From: Rhodospirillaceae bacterium UBA6219
GTDB taxonomy: Bacteria; Pseudomonadota; Alphaproteobacteria; Rhodospirillales; Magnetospirillaceae
Direction of reading: 5' to 3'
Length of the DNA: 17,252 bases
NCBI GenBank assembly: GCA_002435715.1
Contig: DISD01000020.1
Coordinates: forward strand, 1-17,252
Both the position numbers and the translations under genes were made by a program. This document shows, piece by piece, positions 1 through 7,194 of this stretch (the stretch's first letter is position 1; every line of letters begins with the position of its first letter). The notes under the pieces were generated by a model. That model was not told the DNA's origin. It was given only the letters and a program-made list of their open reading frames with translations, and did no database searches.

Positions 1-1
1 C

Positions 2-325
2 GCTGCCCAAGGCGGGCACCGGACCTTTTGGAAGGTGGTGTTCGACGGTTCGGGACTGGATGGCCCCTACGAGGTCAACGCCCTGATCGGCAAGCAAAGC
101 CAGACCCTGCCCTCGACATTGGTGTCGCCGTTGTTGGGCACGCCCTATTGGCCCATGCATCTGGCCTTCTTCCCGCTGTCCAGCCCCGAGGAAGTGCCCA
201 ATTTCGAAATGCGTCTGGCCTATCACCCCAACGGGGTGGCCCAGGAAATCGTTCAGACCTTCAAGAATTTCAGCCTGCTGGGCAAGTTGGAATCGGTGGA
301 GGCCCTGCCCCGTCGGGGATGTTGA
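2..325 (+). CDS. EipB / DUF1849-family periplasmic protein, C-terminal part
   Basis: The gene is cut by the left edge; 107 C-terminal residues are readable, ending at a TGA at 323-325. The fragment resembles the C-terminal half of the DUF1849 (EipB) family. It shows a region built around PYWPMHLAFFPL, an alternating hydrophobic stretch with the motif LAYHPNGVAQEIV, and a final LPRRGC in which Cys is the last residue. Family members, periplasmic beta-barrel-like proteins needed for envelope integrity in Brucella, commonly end in such a cysteine, which forms a disulfide with an upstream one. The upstream partner cysteine and signal peptide lie outside the window. The assignment rests on remembered family pattern, without an alignment. 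Confidence 0.65.
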   Translation, partial: AAQGGHRTFWKVVFDGSGLDGPYEVNALIGKQSQTLPSTLVSPLLGTPYWPMHLAFFPLSSPEEVPNFEMRLAYHPNGVAQEIVQTFKNFSLLGKLESVEALPRRGC

Positions 326-384
326 AGACATAGATTCGTTGATCGTTTCCCTCGGCTTGGTCGTGAGGAAGTGAACCCAGGCTT

Positions 385-390
385 AGGAGA
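385..390 (+). promoter_or_regulatory. ribosome-binding site of the TPR gene
   Basis: AGGAGA lies 5 nt before the ATG at 396 and fixes that start codon. Confidence 0.8.
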
Positions 391-395
391 GTGCG

Positions 396-1427
396 ATGAC
401 CGATTACAACGCCCTGGATGTGGACCAACTGCAAAACGTCGTGGCCGAGATGAAGGCCGCCAAGCAGGAAGACGCCGCCTTTGCCGAGGCGACCATGGCG
501 TTGTCGGGCAAATTTGCCGAAGCGTCGCTGCCGGAACGCGCCTTGGAAGCCGCCATTGACGGGGTGTCCGCCCTGCGCGAGCTGCACAATGCGGATCCGG
601 CCCAGTACGGGGTGCATCTGGCTTCGGCCTTGAACAACATGTCCAACCGGCTGTCGGACCTGGCCCGTGACGACGAAGCCCGCTCGGCCGGTGACGAGGC
701 CATCGAATTGGGCAAGGCGGCGGTGGAACATGCCCCCGCCGAGGCCCGTCTGGTGCTGATCTCGGCGCTGATGAACCAGTCGGGCCGTTCATGGCGGGCG
801 GGCCAGAGCTTACGCGCCATCGAGGAATTGGGCACTGGGGTGGAAGTGTTCCGCCAGGGCGGGGAAGCGCTTTATTCCTTCCTGGATTTCATGGTCGACG
901 TGCTGCACAAGAACGCCATGGCCCTGGCCGAAGGCAAGTTGTGGGAAGAAGCCCTGGCGGTGCGTCGCATGGTCGGCCAGTTGTTCCCGGAAGACCAGAT
1001 CCCGCTGGCGGTGCTGCACCTGCAGGCCCTGACCATGCAGCAGGCGGCGGCGGCCAAGTGCCGTGAAGGCTTTTTCGCCGAGGCGCTGCCCCTGGCCGAG
1101 GACGCCACCAATCTGGCCCGCGATCTGGCCGAGACCGAACCGGCACAATATTCGCTGTTCCTGGCCCAGTCCCTGGCCGCCCTGGCCGGGCGCCTGCATG
1201 AAGCCGGCGCTCACGAACTGGCCCTGGAACCGGCCATCGAGGCGGTGGGCAGCCTGCAGGAACTGGTCAAGGTCGATCCGGCCGGCGCCCTGGAACCGCT
1301 GGTCCCGACGCTCGACACCTTCATTTCCATTCTGACTGTGCTGGGCCATGACCAACAGGCCCAGACCATTCAGGGTGAACGCGACAAGCTGGCCCAGGCG
1401 TTGGAAGAAATGCAGGGTTCGGCCTAA
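396..1427 (+). CDS. TPR-like helical-repeat protein of unknown function
   Basis: The protein has 343 residues, no signal peptide and no membrane segment, so it is probably cytoplasmic. It is almost entirely alpha-helical and alanine/leucine-rich, with TPR-type helix pairs. Two segments about 180 residues apart repeat the same pattern: DPAQYGVHLASALNNMSNRL (about 67-86) and EPAQYSLFLAQSLAALAGRL (about 248-267), each followed by a second helix containing a D/E-rich, A-rich stretch. This resembles the LxxxLNNLxxRL type of TPR array. Such proteins are usually protein-binding scaffolds; no catalytic domain is visible. Start chosen from the AGGAGA site. It is separated by 70 bp from the upstream gene and is convergent with the flavoprotein gene downstream. 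Its partner or pathway cannot be deduced. Confidence 0.85.
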   Translation: MTDYNALDVDQLQNVVAEMKAAKQEDAAFAEATMALSGKFAEASLPERALEAAIDGVSALRELHNADPAQYGVHLASALNNMSNRLSDLARDDEARSAGDEAIELGKAAVEHAPAEARLVLISALMNQSGRSWRAGQSLRAIEELGTGVEVFRQGGEALYSFLDFMVDVLHKNAMALAEGKLWEEALAVRRMVGQLFPEDQIPLAVLHLQALTMQQAAAAKCREGFFAEALPLAEDATNLARDLAETEPAQYSLFLAQSLAALAGRLHEAGAHELALEPAIEAVGSLQELVKVDPAGALEPLVPTLDTFISILTVLGHDQQAQTIQGERDKLAQALEEMQGSA

Positions 1428-1453
1428 GTTGACGGGCTCTCGGCCGCGCCCAG

Positions 1454-1487
1454 TTGGGGCCTTGAGCCCCAAACCCCTTTTATTTTA
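1454..1487 (+). terminator. probable intrinsic terminator of the TPR gene
   Basis: A 7-bp perfect stem TTGGGGC/GCCCCAA (1454-1460 with 1466-1472, loop CTTGA) is followed by a T-rich tract (1478-1487), 26 nt after the TPR stop codon. It is the first of four consecutive stem-loops in this gap. Confidence 0.6.
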
Positions 1488-1553
1488 TCAGTAAAAGGAA
1501 CGGAGGTTTGGAGGCTTAGCCTCCAAGCGGGGTTCCGGGGCGGCAGCCCCGGA
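1454..1553. repeat. cluster of four consecutive stem-loops between convergent genes
   Basis: Four perfect inverted repeats lie end to end. They are 1454-1472 (7 bp, TTGGGGC), 1476-1498 (7 bp, CCTTTTA/TAAAAGG), 1508-1526 (8 bp, TTGGAGGC/GCCTCCAA, loop TTA) and 1534-1553 (8 bp, TCCGGGGC/GCCCCGGA, loop GGCA). Read on the minus strand, the third hairpin is followed by a pyrimidine-rich stretch ending in CCTTTT, so it could terminate the flavoprotein gene. The density of hairpins suggests a bidirectional terminator or a REP-like intergenic element. Confidence 0.65.
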
Positions 1554-1561
1554 CGAGCGCC

Positions 1562-2737
1562 CTAGCAATGTTGTCCGGCGACCCAGCCGGACGACCACGC
1601 CCATTGGAAATTATAGCCGCCCAGCCAGCCGGTGACGTCAACCGCTTCGCCGATGAAGAACAGGCCGGGATGGGCCTTGGCTTCCATGGTCTTGGACGAC
1701 AATCCGTCGGTGGCGACGCCGCCCAGGGTGACTTCGGCGGTGCGCCAGCCCTCGGTGCCGGCGGGTTTCAGGCTCCAGGCATTGACCATGCGCCCCAGAT
1801 CCTGCAGCGCCTTGTTGGCCAGTTCGGCCATGGGCTTTTTGCCGATGCCGGCGCGTTCGGCCAAGGAATCGGCCAGACGGGCGGGCAGCATTTCCGCCAG
1901 TACCGTCTTGGCCTCGGCCTTGGGGCGTTCGGCTTTGCGCTCGATCAGACGGGCGGCCACGTCCAGATCGGGGGCCAGATTGACCAGAATTTCCTGGCCT
2001 TCGCGCCAATAAGACGAGATTTGCAAGATGGCCGGACCCGACAGGCCGCGATGGGTGAACAAGATGGCTTCGCGGAAGCTGGTCTTGCCGCAGCGGGCGA
2101 TACCGTCCACGGCGATGCCGGTCAGCGCCCGCATGAAGTCCAGGTCGGCGGCGGTGAACACCAGCGGCACCAAGGCCGGGCGCAATTCGGTCACCCCCAA
2201 ATCGTAATCACGGGCTACCCCATGGGCATAGCCGGTGGCGCCCAGCTTGGGAATGGACAGCCCGCCGGTGGCCACCACCAGGGATGGGGCGGTGAAGGTG
2301 CCGGCTTCGGTGGGCACGCTGTACGGCCCTGATCCCATGACTTGGCCCACCTTGACCCCCAGTTTGAAATCCACCGACCCGGCGCCGCTTTCGTCCAGCA
2401 GCATGTTCAGGATCAGCGCCGAGGATTGGTCGCAGAACAATTGCCCCAGATCGCGTTCGTGAAAGGCGATGTTGTACTTGTTCACCAGGGCGATGAAATC
2501 GTGTTGGGTGAAGCGCTTCAGCGCCGATTTGGCGAAATGGGGATTGGCCGACAGATAGCGTTCGGCGGCGATGTTGCGATTGGTGAAATTGCACCGCCCA
2601 CCGCCCGAGATCAGAATCTTCGCCCCGGCCTTTTCGCCGTGGTCCAGAACCAGGACCTTGCGGCCGCGTTGTCCGGCGCTGGCGGCGGCCATCAGGCCGG
2701 CGGCGCCGGCGCCGATGATGATGACGTCGTATTGCAT
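1562..2737 (-). CDS. HI0933 / BaiN-like FAD-dependent oxidoreductase
   Basis: A 391-residue flavoprotein of the HI0933 (YhiN, BaiN-like) family, close to the usual 390-410 residues. The N-terminal Rossmann motif GAGAAG (residues 9-14) binds the FAD ADP moiety. The family signature GGGRCNFTN is at 45-53, and the C-terminal FAD-closing segment GEAVDVTGWLGGYNFQWAWS is at about 363-382. The ATG at 2737 places the beta-strand MQYDVIIIGAG at the expected N-terminus. Family members are annotated as NAD(P)/FAD-dependent oxidoreductases; BaiN itself acts in bile-acid dehydroxylation. The physiological substrate of the proteobacterial branch is not established, so no gene symbol is given. It is monocistronic, convergent with the TPR gene and downstream of sixA with a terminator between. 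Confidence 0.9.
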   Translation of the reverse strand: MQYDVIIIGAGAAGLMAAASAGQRGRKVLVLDHGEKAGAKILISGGGRCNFTNRNIAAERYLSANPHFAKSALKRFTQHDFIALVNKYNIAFHERDLGQLFCDQSSALILNMLLDESGAGSVDFKLGVKVGQVMGSGPYSVPTEAGTFTAPSLVVATGGLSIPKLGATGYAHGVARDYDLGVTELRPALVPLVFTAADLDFMRALTGIAVDGIARCGKTSFREAILFTHRGLSGPAILQISSYWREGQEILVNLAPDLDVAARLIERKAERPKAEAKTVLAEMLPARLADSLAERAGIGKKPMAELANKALQDLGRMVNAWSLKPAGTEGWRTAEVTLGGVATDGLSSKTMEAKAHPGLFFIGEAVDVTGWLGGYNFQWAWSSGWVAGQHC

Positions 2738-2779
2738 GGCGCCGCTTATAGCGGGGTTCTTGCGTCCAGCCTAGGCGCA

Positions 2780-2811
2780 AATAAGACCCAATCCCGTTGA
2801 TGGGATTGGGT
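2780..2811 (-). terminator. probable terminator of sixA
   Basis: A perfect 10-bp stem ACCCAATCCC/GGGATTGGGT (2786-2795 with 2802-2811, 6-nt loop) is followed on the minus strand by CTTATTTG. It lies about 78 nt past the sixA stop codon. The T-tract is interrupted, so strength is uncertain. Confidence 0.55.
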
Positions 2812-2827
2812 TAGGCCCAAGGGGCCG

Positions 2828-2869
2828 CGCGGCTTATGCCGCGGAAGCCAAGGGATGCGGAGGCATCCC
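2828..2869. repeat. two further stem-loops downstream of sixA
   Basis: 2828-2843 forms CGCGGC/GCCGCG with a TTAT loop. 2852-2869 forms GGGATGC/GCATCCC with a GGAG loop. With the 2786-2811 hairpin they give three stem-loops within 84 bp, the second such cluster in the window. They lie between the sixA stop and its presumed terminator and may stabilise the mRNA 3' end. Confidence 0.5.
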
Positions 2870-2888
2870 ACCCGGCGCCTGAGGGGCA

Positions 2889-3422
2889 TCAATCATCATC
2901 ATCACTGGGGTCCAGGTCCTTGGGGCGGATGAATTCCGCCAAAGTGCATTTGTTGATGTCCAGTTCCGGCCAGTGGGGGACATTGCTGTCCAGCACCGCC
3001 AAGGCGCCGGTGGGGTATTTGTGTTCCAGGCGTTCCAGTCCCACATGATCGCCATGGCCGCCGCACAGGCCCAGCGCCAGCTTTTCCAGGCCGGGATTGT
3101 GGCCGATCAACAGCACCGATTCCAGATGGCCATCCAGGCGTTGCAGACGGTGCAACAGGTCGGATCGGCTGGCTTCGTAGATGCAATCCTCGAAGCTGAC
3201 CGGCACGCCTTGCAGGGCGGGTTCCAGCAGGTCATAGGTGGCGCGGGTGCGCAGCGCCGCCGAGCACAGCACCATGTGCGGGCGGATGCCGGCTTCGGCG
3301 AAATGCTTGGCCATGCGTTTGGCCGCCTTGCGGCCGCGAGCGTTCAGGGGCCGCTGGAAATCGTCCAGGGCAACGTCGTCCCAGCTGGATTTGGCGTGGC
3401 GCAACAGATAGATGCGTTTCAT
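2889..3422 (-). CDS. sixA: SixA-type phosphohistidine phosphatase (histidine phosphatase superfamily)
   Basis: A 177-residue protein of the histidine phosphatase (phosphoglycerate-mutase-like) superfamily, SixA branch. The catalytic RHA motif is at the extreme N-terminus (MKRIYLLRHAK, nucleophile His9). The second active-site histidine sits in IGHNPG (His108), and a SARTR-like SAALRTR is at 54-60. E. coli SixA dephosphorylates phosphohistidine, acting on the nitrogen-related PTS protein NPr. The family ends near FIRPKDL, followed here by the acidic tail DPSDDDD. I chose the ATG at 3422 over a TTG 45 nt upstream because the beta-strand before the RHA box begins there in the family. The gene is divergent from ppk1, an enzyme that works through a phosphohistidine intermediate. 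The actual substrate is not shown by the sequence. Confidence 0.88.
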   Translation of the reverse strand: MKRIYLLRHAKSSWDDVALDDFQRPLNARGRKAAKRMAKHFAEAGIRPHMVLCSAALRTRATYDLLEPALQGVPVSFEDCIYEASRSDLLHRLQRLDGHLESVLLIGHNPGLEKLALGLCGGHGDHVGLERLEHKYPTGALAVLDSNVPHWPELDINKCTLAEFIRPKDLDPSDDDD

Positions 3423-3512
3423 GGCGTGGGTCCCGTTTCGAAATCTGGCGGCACTATGGCCCGACAAATAAGGCGAAAGGATGAAGCATCCGTGACAGCC
3501 GGCCGGCGGGCC

Positions 3513-3541
3513 ATGACAGGGGGCGGTTCAGGATATATAAA
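3513..3541 (+). promoter_or_regulatory. probable sigma70-type promoter of ppk1-ppx
   Basis: ATGACA (3513-3518, 5/6 to TTGACA) and TATAAA (3536-3541, 5/6 to TATAAT) are separated by the ideal 17 bp. Transcription would start near 3548, about 22 nt before the TTG start of ppk1. Confidence 0.6.
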
Positions 3542-3557
3542 GGATGGGCATTCATTT

Positions 3558-3563
3558 GGGAGA
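3558..3563 (+). promoter_or_regulatory. ribosome-binding site deciding a TTG start for ppk1
   Basis: GGGAGA lies 6 nt before TTG at 3570. The alternative ATG at 3612 has no comparable purine-rich site, so the TTG is preferred. Confidence 0.65.
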
Positions 3564-3569
3564 GCTGCC

Positions 3570-5708
3570 TTGACCACCCTGCCGCAGGCCACCGAAATCC
3601 CCGTCATCGACATGGATTCCAAGGAACGCTTCATCAATCGCGAGCTGTCCTGGCTGGCCTTCAACCTGCGTGTCATCGAGGAAGCGGTCAACCACCACCA
3701 CCCGCTGCTGGAGCGTTTGCGCTTTTTGTCCATCTCGGCGTCCAACCTGGACGAGTTCTACATGGTGCGCGTCGCCGGTCTGAAGGGCCAGGTGGAAGCC
3801 GGGGTGATGAGCACCTCCGAAGACGGCCTGACCCCGGCTCAGCAGTTGAACGCCATCAACACCATGGCGTCCGAATTGCTGCGCACCCAAAAGGATTGCT
3901 GGCGCACGCTGCAGATGGAACTGCGCGAGGCTGGCATCACCGTGGTCGACGTCAAGGAGTTGACCAAGGCCGACATCAAGTGGCTGGAGCAGCGCTTCAT
4001 GGAACATGTGTTCCCGGTGCTGACGCCTTTGGCCATCGACCCGGCGCATCCGTTCCCCTTCCTGCCCAATGCCGGCATCGCTTTGGTGCTGCACCTGTTC
4101 CGTCTGGATGACGGCGACGTGCTGCGCGCTTTGGTGCCGCTGCCGCCGCAATTGGAACGTTTCATCCGCCTGCCCGGCGAAGCCATCCGCTTCCTGCCCC
4201 TGGAAAAGCTGGTGATTTTGTTCCTGGACCGCCTGTTCCCCGGCTTCCGCATGGAAGCCAGCGGCCTGTTCCGTGTCATCCGCGATTCGGAAATGGATAT
4301 CGACGAAGAAGCGGAAGATCTGGTGCGCGTGTTCGAAACCGCGCTGAAGCGCCGCCGTCGCGGCCACGTCATCCGTCTGACTTTCAGCTTGGGCATTCCG
4401 GACGAGCTGAAGAAGCTGGTCATCTCGGAAATGCACGCGGTGGAAGGCGACGTCTACGAATTCGACGAGATGATCGGCCTGGTCGACACCAAGCAACTGA
4501 TCGTCGACGAACGTCCCGATCTGCTGTTCCCGCCCTACAACGCCCGTTTCCCCGAACGTGTGCGCGATTTCGGCGGCGATTGCTTCGCCGCCATCCGCAA
4601 GAAGGACATCGTCGTCCACCACCCGTTCGAAAGCTTCGACGTGGTGGTGCAGTTCCTGCGCCAGGCGGCCCGTGACCCCAATGTGGTGGCCATCAAGCAG
4701 ACGCTTTACCGCACCAGCAAGGACAGCCCCATCGTCAAGGCGCTGATCGAAGCCGCCGAAGCCGGCAAGTCGGTCACCTGCATGGTGGAATTGAAGGCGC
4801 GTTTCGACGAGGAAGCCAATATCCGCTGGGCCCGTGACCTGGAAGCCGCTGGCGCCAACGTGGTGTTCGGCTTCATGGAACTGAAGACCCACGCCAAGAT
4901 TTCGTTGGTGGTGCGCCGCGAAGGCGGCGGGCTGGTGTCTTATGTCCATTTCGGCACCGGCAACTACCACCCGATCACCGCCAAGGTGTACACCGACCTG
5001 TCGTTCTTCACCTGCGACGAGGACCTGACGCGGGACGCCAGCAAGGCCTTCAATTACATGACCGGTTATGCGGTGCCGGAAAAGATGGAAAAGCTGGCCA
5101 TCGCGCCGTTGTTCCTGAAAAAGTCGCTGCTGGCCCAGATCGAACGCGAGATCGACTTCGCCAAGGCCGGCAAGCCGGCGGCCATCTGGGGCAAGATGAA
5201 TTCGCTGGTCGACCCCAAGCTGATCGACGCCCTTTACAAGGCCAGCCAGGCCGGGGTGCAGGTGGATCTGGTGATCCGCGGCATCTGCTGTCTGCGTCCC
5301 GGCGTGCCGGGCCTTTCGGAAAACATCCGGGTCAAGTCCATCGTCGGCCGCTTCCTGGAACATACCCGCGTGGTGGTGTTCGGCAACGGGGCACGGCTGC
5401 CGTCGCGTCAGGCCAAGGCGTTCATTTCCTCGGCCGACTGGATGCAGCGCAACATGGATTGGCGCGTCGAGACCCTGGTTCCCATCGAAAATCCCACCGT
5501 GCATCGCCAGATTCTGGAACAGATCATGGTGGCCAATCTGAAGGATATGGCGCAAAGCTGGGTGTTGGGCGCCGACGGCGTCTATCGGCGGGTGTCGCCC
5601 GACGGTTCGGGTTTCTCGGCCCACACCTATTTCATGACCAACCCCAGCCTGTCGGGGCGTGGCAGCGCCGGCGACAAGGTGCGCACGCCCAAGCTGATGC
5701 TGGACTAG
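3570..5708 (+). CDS. ppk: polyphosphate kinase 1
   Basis: PPK1 reversibly polymerises the gamma-phosphate of ATP into long-chain polyphosphate. With the TTG start the protein has 712 residues; from ATG 3612 it would have 698 (E. coli 688). The family N-terminus RFINRELSWLAFN is at about 20-32. The two conserved histidines are His441 in KTHAK, matching the autophosphorylated His435 of E. coli, and His460 in VHFGTGNY, matching His454. Phospholipase-D-like C1/C2 domains make up the C-terminal half, and a conserved ADWMQRNMDWRVE segment follows near 624-636. The gene is intact with all catalytic residues. It leads an operon with ppx 4 bp downstream and has a plausible promoter at 3513-3541. An open frame extends upstream to 2973, but it only mirrors sixA on the other strand. 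Confidence 0.97.
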   Translation: MTTLPQATEIPVIDMDSKERFINRELSWLAFNLRVIEEAVNHHHPLLERLRFLSISASNLDEFYMVRVAGLKGQVEAGVMSTSEDGLTPAQQLNAINTMASELLRTQKDCWRTLQMELREAGITVVDVKELTKADIKWLEQRFMEHVFPVLTPLAIDPAHPFPFLPNAGIALVLHLFRLDDGDVLRALVPLPPQLERFIRLPGEAIRFLPLEKLVILFLDRLFPGFRMEASGLFRVIRDSEMDIDEEAEDLVRVFETALKRRRRGHVIRLTFSLGIPDELKKLVISEMHAVEGDVYEFDEMIGLVDTKQLIVDERPDLLFPPYNARFPERVRDFGGDCFAAIRKKDIVVHHPFESFDVVVQFLRQAARDPNVVAIKQTLYRTSKDSPIVKALIEAAEAGKSVTCMVELKARFDEEANIRWARDLEAAGANVVFGFMELKTHAKISLVVRREGGGLVSYVHFGTGNYHPITAKVYTDLSFFTCDEDLTRDASKAFNYMTGYAVPEKMEKLAIAPLFLKKSLLAQIEREIDFAKAGKPAAIWGKMNSLVDPKLIDALYKASQAGVQVDLVIRGICCLRPGVPGLSENIRVKSIVGRFLEHTRVVVFGNGARLPSRQAKAFISSADWMQRNMDWRVETLVPIENPTVHRQILEQIMVANLKDMAQSWVLGADGVYRRVSPDGSGFSAHTYFMTNPSLSGRGSAGDKVRTPKLMLD

Positions 5709-5712
5709 GCCG

Positions 5713-7194
5713 ATGAAGATCAAGCGCCGCCAAGAGCCGGTGGGCATCGTCGATATCGGGTCCAATTCCATCCGTCTTTGTGTCTATGACGGCGCCGCCC
5801 GGGTGCCGGTGCCGTTGTTCAATGAAAAGGCGGTCTGTGCCCTGGGCCAAGGCGTCGGCGAGACCGGTCGGCTGAACCCCGAAGGGGTGGTGCGTGCGGT
5901 GGCGGCGGTGGGGCGTTTCGTCGCGCTGTCGCGGGCCATGGAGGTGGAGCGCCTGGACATCCTGGCCACGGCGGCGGTGCGCGATGCGGTTGACGGCCCG
6001 GATTTCGTCGGGCAGTTGGAAAGCTTGTACGACGTCGAGGTCAAGGTGTTGTCGGGCGGCCAGGAAGCCAAGGCTGCGGCCATGGGGGTGCTGTGCGGCA
6101 CCCCCGACGCCGACGGCATGGTGGCCGATCTGGGCGGTGGTTCCCTGGAATTGGTCACCGTGCAAAAGGGCGATTTCGGCGAGCATGTCACCATGCCGTT
6201 GGGCGTGTTGCGCATGGTGGAAGCGGCCGGTGACGACCGTGGCAAGGCCGATTCCTTCATCGACAAGAATTTGAAGACGGTGAAATTCCTCGACCAGGGG
6301 CGGGGGCGGGCGCTTTATGCGGTGGGCGGCGCCTGGCGCGCCATCGCGCGCATCTGCATCAGCCAGACCCACCACCCGCTGACCGTTTTGGACAATTTCG
6401 CCATCGATCCCAAGGAAGCGCTGCGCATCCTTGACCTGATCGCCGTACAAAGCAAAAAATCCATGGAAAAGGTCCCCGGCGTTTCCAAGAAACGGGTGCC
6501 CAACCTGCCCATGGCGGCTTTGTTGCTGGATCGGGTGATCCGCGCCGTGCAGCCGTCCAATCTGGTGTTTTCCATCTACGGCATGCGCGAGGGCCAGTTC
6601 TACAAGCGTCTGCCGGAACGGCTGCGCCTGCAGGACCCGTTGCTGTCGGTGTGCCGGCAGATGGCGTTGATGAATGCCCGCTTCCCCGAACATGGCGACG
6701 AATTGATGGCGTGGATGGCGCCGCTTTTCCCCGACGAGACCACGCACGACGCCCGGCTGCGTCATGCCGCCTGTCTGGTGTCGGACATCTTCTGGAACGA
6801 ACACCCCGATTACCGGGCCGAACAGGCGTTCCACCGTCTGCTGAAACTGCCGTTCATGGGGGTGCCGCACCGCGATCGCGCCGCCATCGCCTATACGGTC
6901 TATCAGCGGTATCAGGGGGACGACGAAACCCCGCATGCCCAGATGGCCATCGGCTTGCTGGATGAGTACAGCCTGAAGCGGTGCCGCATCATCGGCGTCG
7001 CCCTGCGTCTGGCTCACACCCTGTCGGGCGGCGCCCCCAATCTGTTGAAACAGACCCGATTGTTGTTCGATAACGGCGACATCATCATCGAGGTGCCGGG
7101 CGCCAACCCGGCCTTCGGAATGGAAAACGACCGTACCTTCGACAAGCTGGCCAAAGGCTTTGACTGCGGCAACCTGGAATTCCGCAAGGTTTAG
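5713..7194 (+). CDS. ppx: exopolyphosphatase (Ppx/GppA family)
   Basis: A 493-residue Ppx/GppA phosphatase, which removes terminal phosphates from polyphosphate and, in some members, hydrolyses pppGpp. The ASKHA-fold phosphate-binding motifs are present: VDIGSNSIRL (13-22), ATAAVRDA (85-92), SGGQEAK with the probable catalytic base Glu118, DLGGGSLEL (139-147) and GGAWRA (205-210). An HD-like helical C-terminal part (about 320-480, including RHAACLVSDIFWNEHPDYR) follows, as in the longer Ppx proteins. ATG at 5713 is 4 bp after the ppk1 stop, which implies translational coupling; no strong separate Shine-Dalgarno is visible. The TAG stop overlaps the stop codon of the convergent histidine kinase gene. 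Whether it also acts on pppGpp cannot be read from sequence. Confidence 0.95.
   Translation: MKIKRRQEPVGIVDIGSNSIRLCVYDGAARVPVPLFNEKAVCALGQGVGETGRLNPEGVVRAVAAVGRFVALSRAMEVERLDILATAAVRDAVDGPDFVGQLESLYDVEVKVLSGGQEAKAAAMGVLCGTPDADGMVADLGGGSLELVTVQKGDFGEHVTMPLGVLRMVEAAGDDRGKADSFIDKNLKTVKFLDQGRGRALYAVGGAWRAIARICISQTHHPLTVLDNFAIDPKEALRILDLIAVQSKKSMEKVPGVSKKRVPNLPMAALLLDRVIRAVQPSNLVFSIYGMREGQFYKRLPERLRLQDPLLSVCRQMALMNARFPEHGDELMAWMAPLFPDETTHDARLRHAACLVSDIFWNEHPDYRAEQAFHRLLKLPFMGVPHRDRAAIAYTVYQRYQGDDETPHAQMAIGLLDEYSLKRCRIIGVALRLAHTLSGGAPNLLKQTRLLFDNGDIIIEVPGANPAFGMENDRTFDKLAKGFDCGNLEFRKV

Noticed and set aside
2973..3569. 600-nt in-frame upstream extension of ppk1
   Set aside because: It lies antisense to sixA and upstream of a good promoter and RBS. 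PPK1 proteins do not carry such a domain.
3552..5771. 739-codon open frame on the minus strand opposite ppk1
   Set aside because: It mirrors the ppk1 codon pattern, is rich in His/Gln as expected for an antisense frame, and has no recognisable domain. PPK1 on the plus strand is unmistakable.
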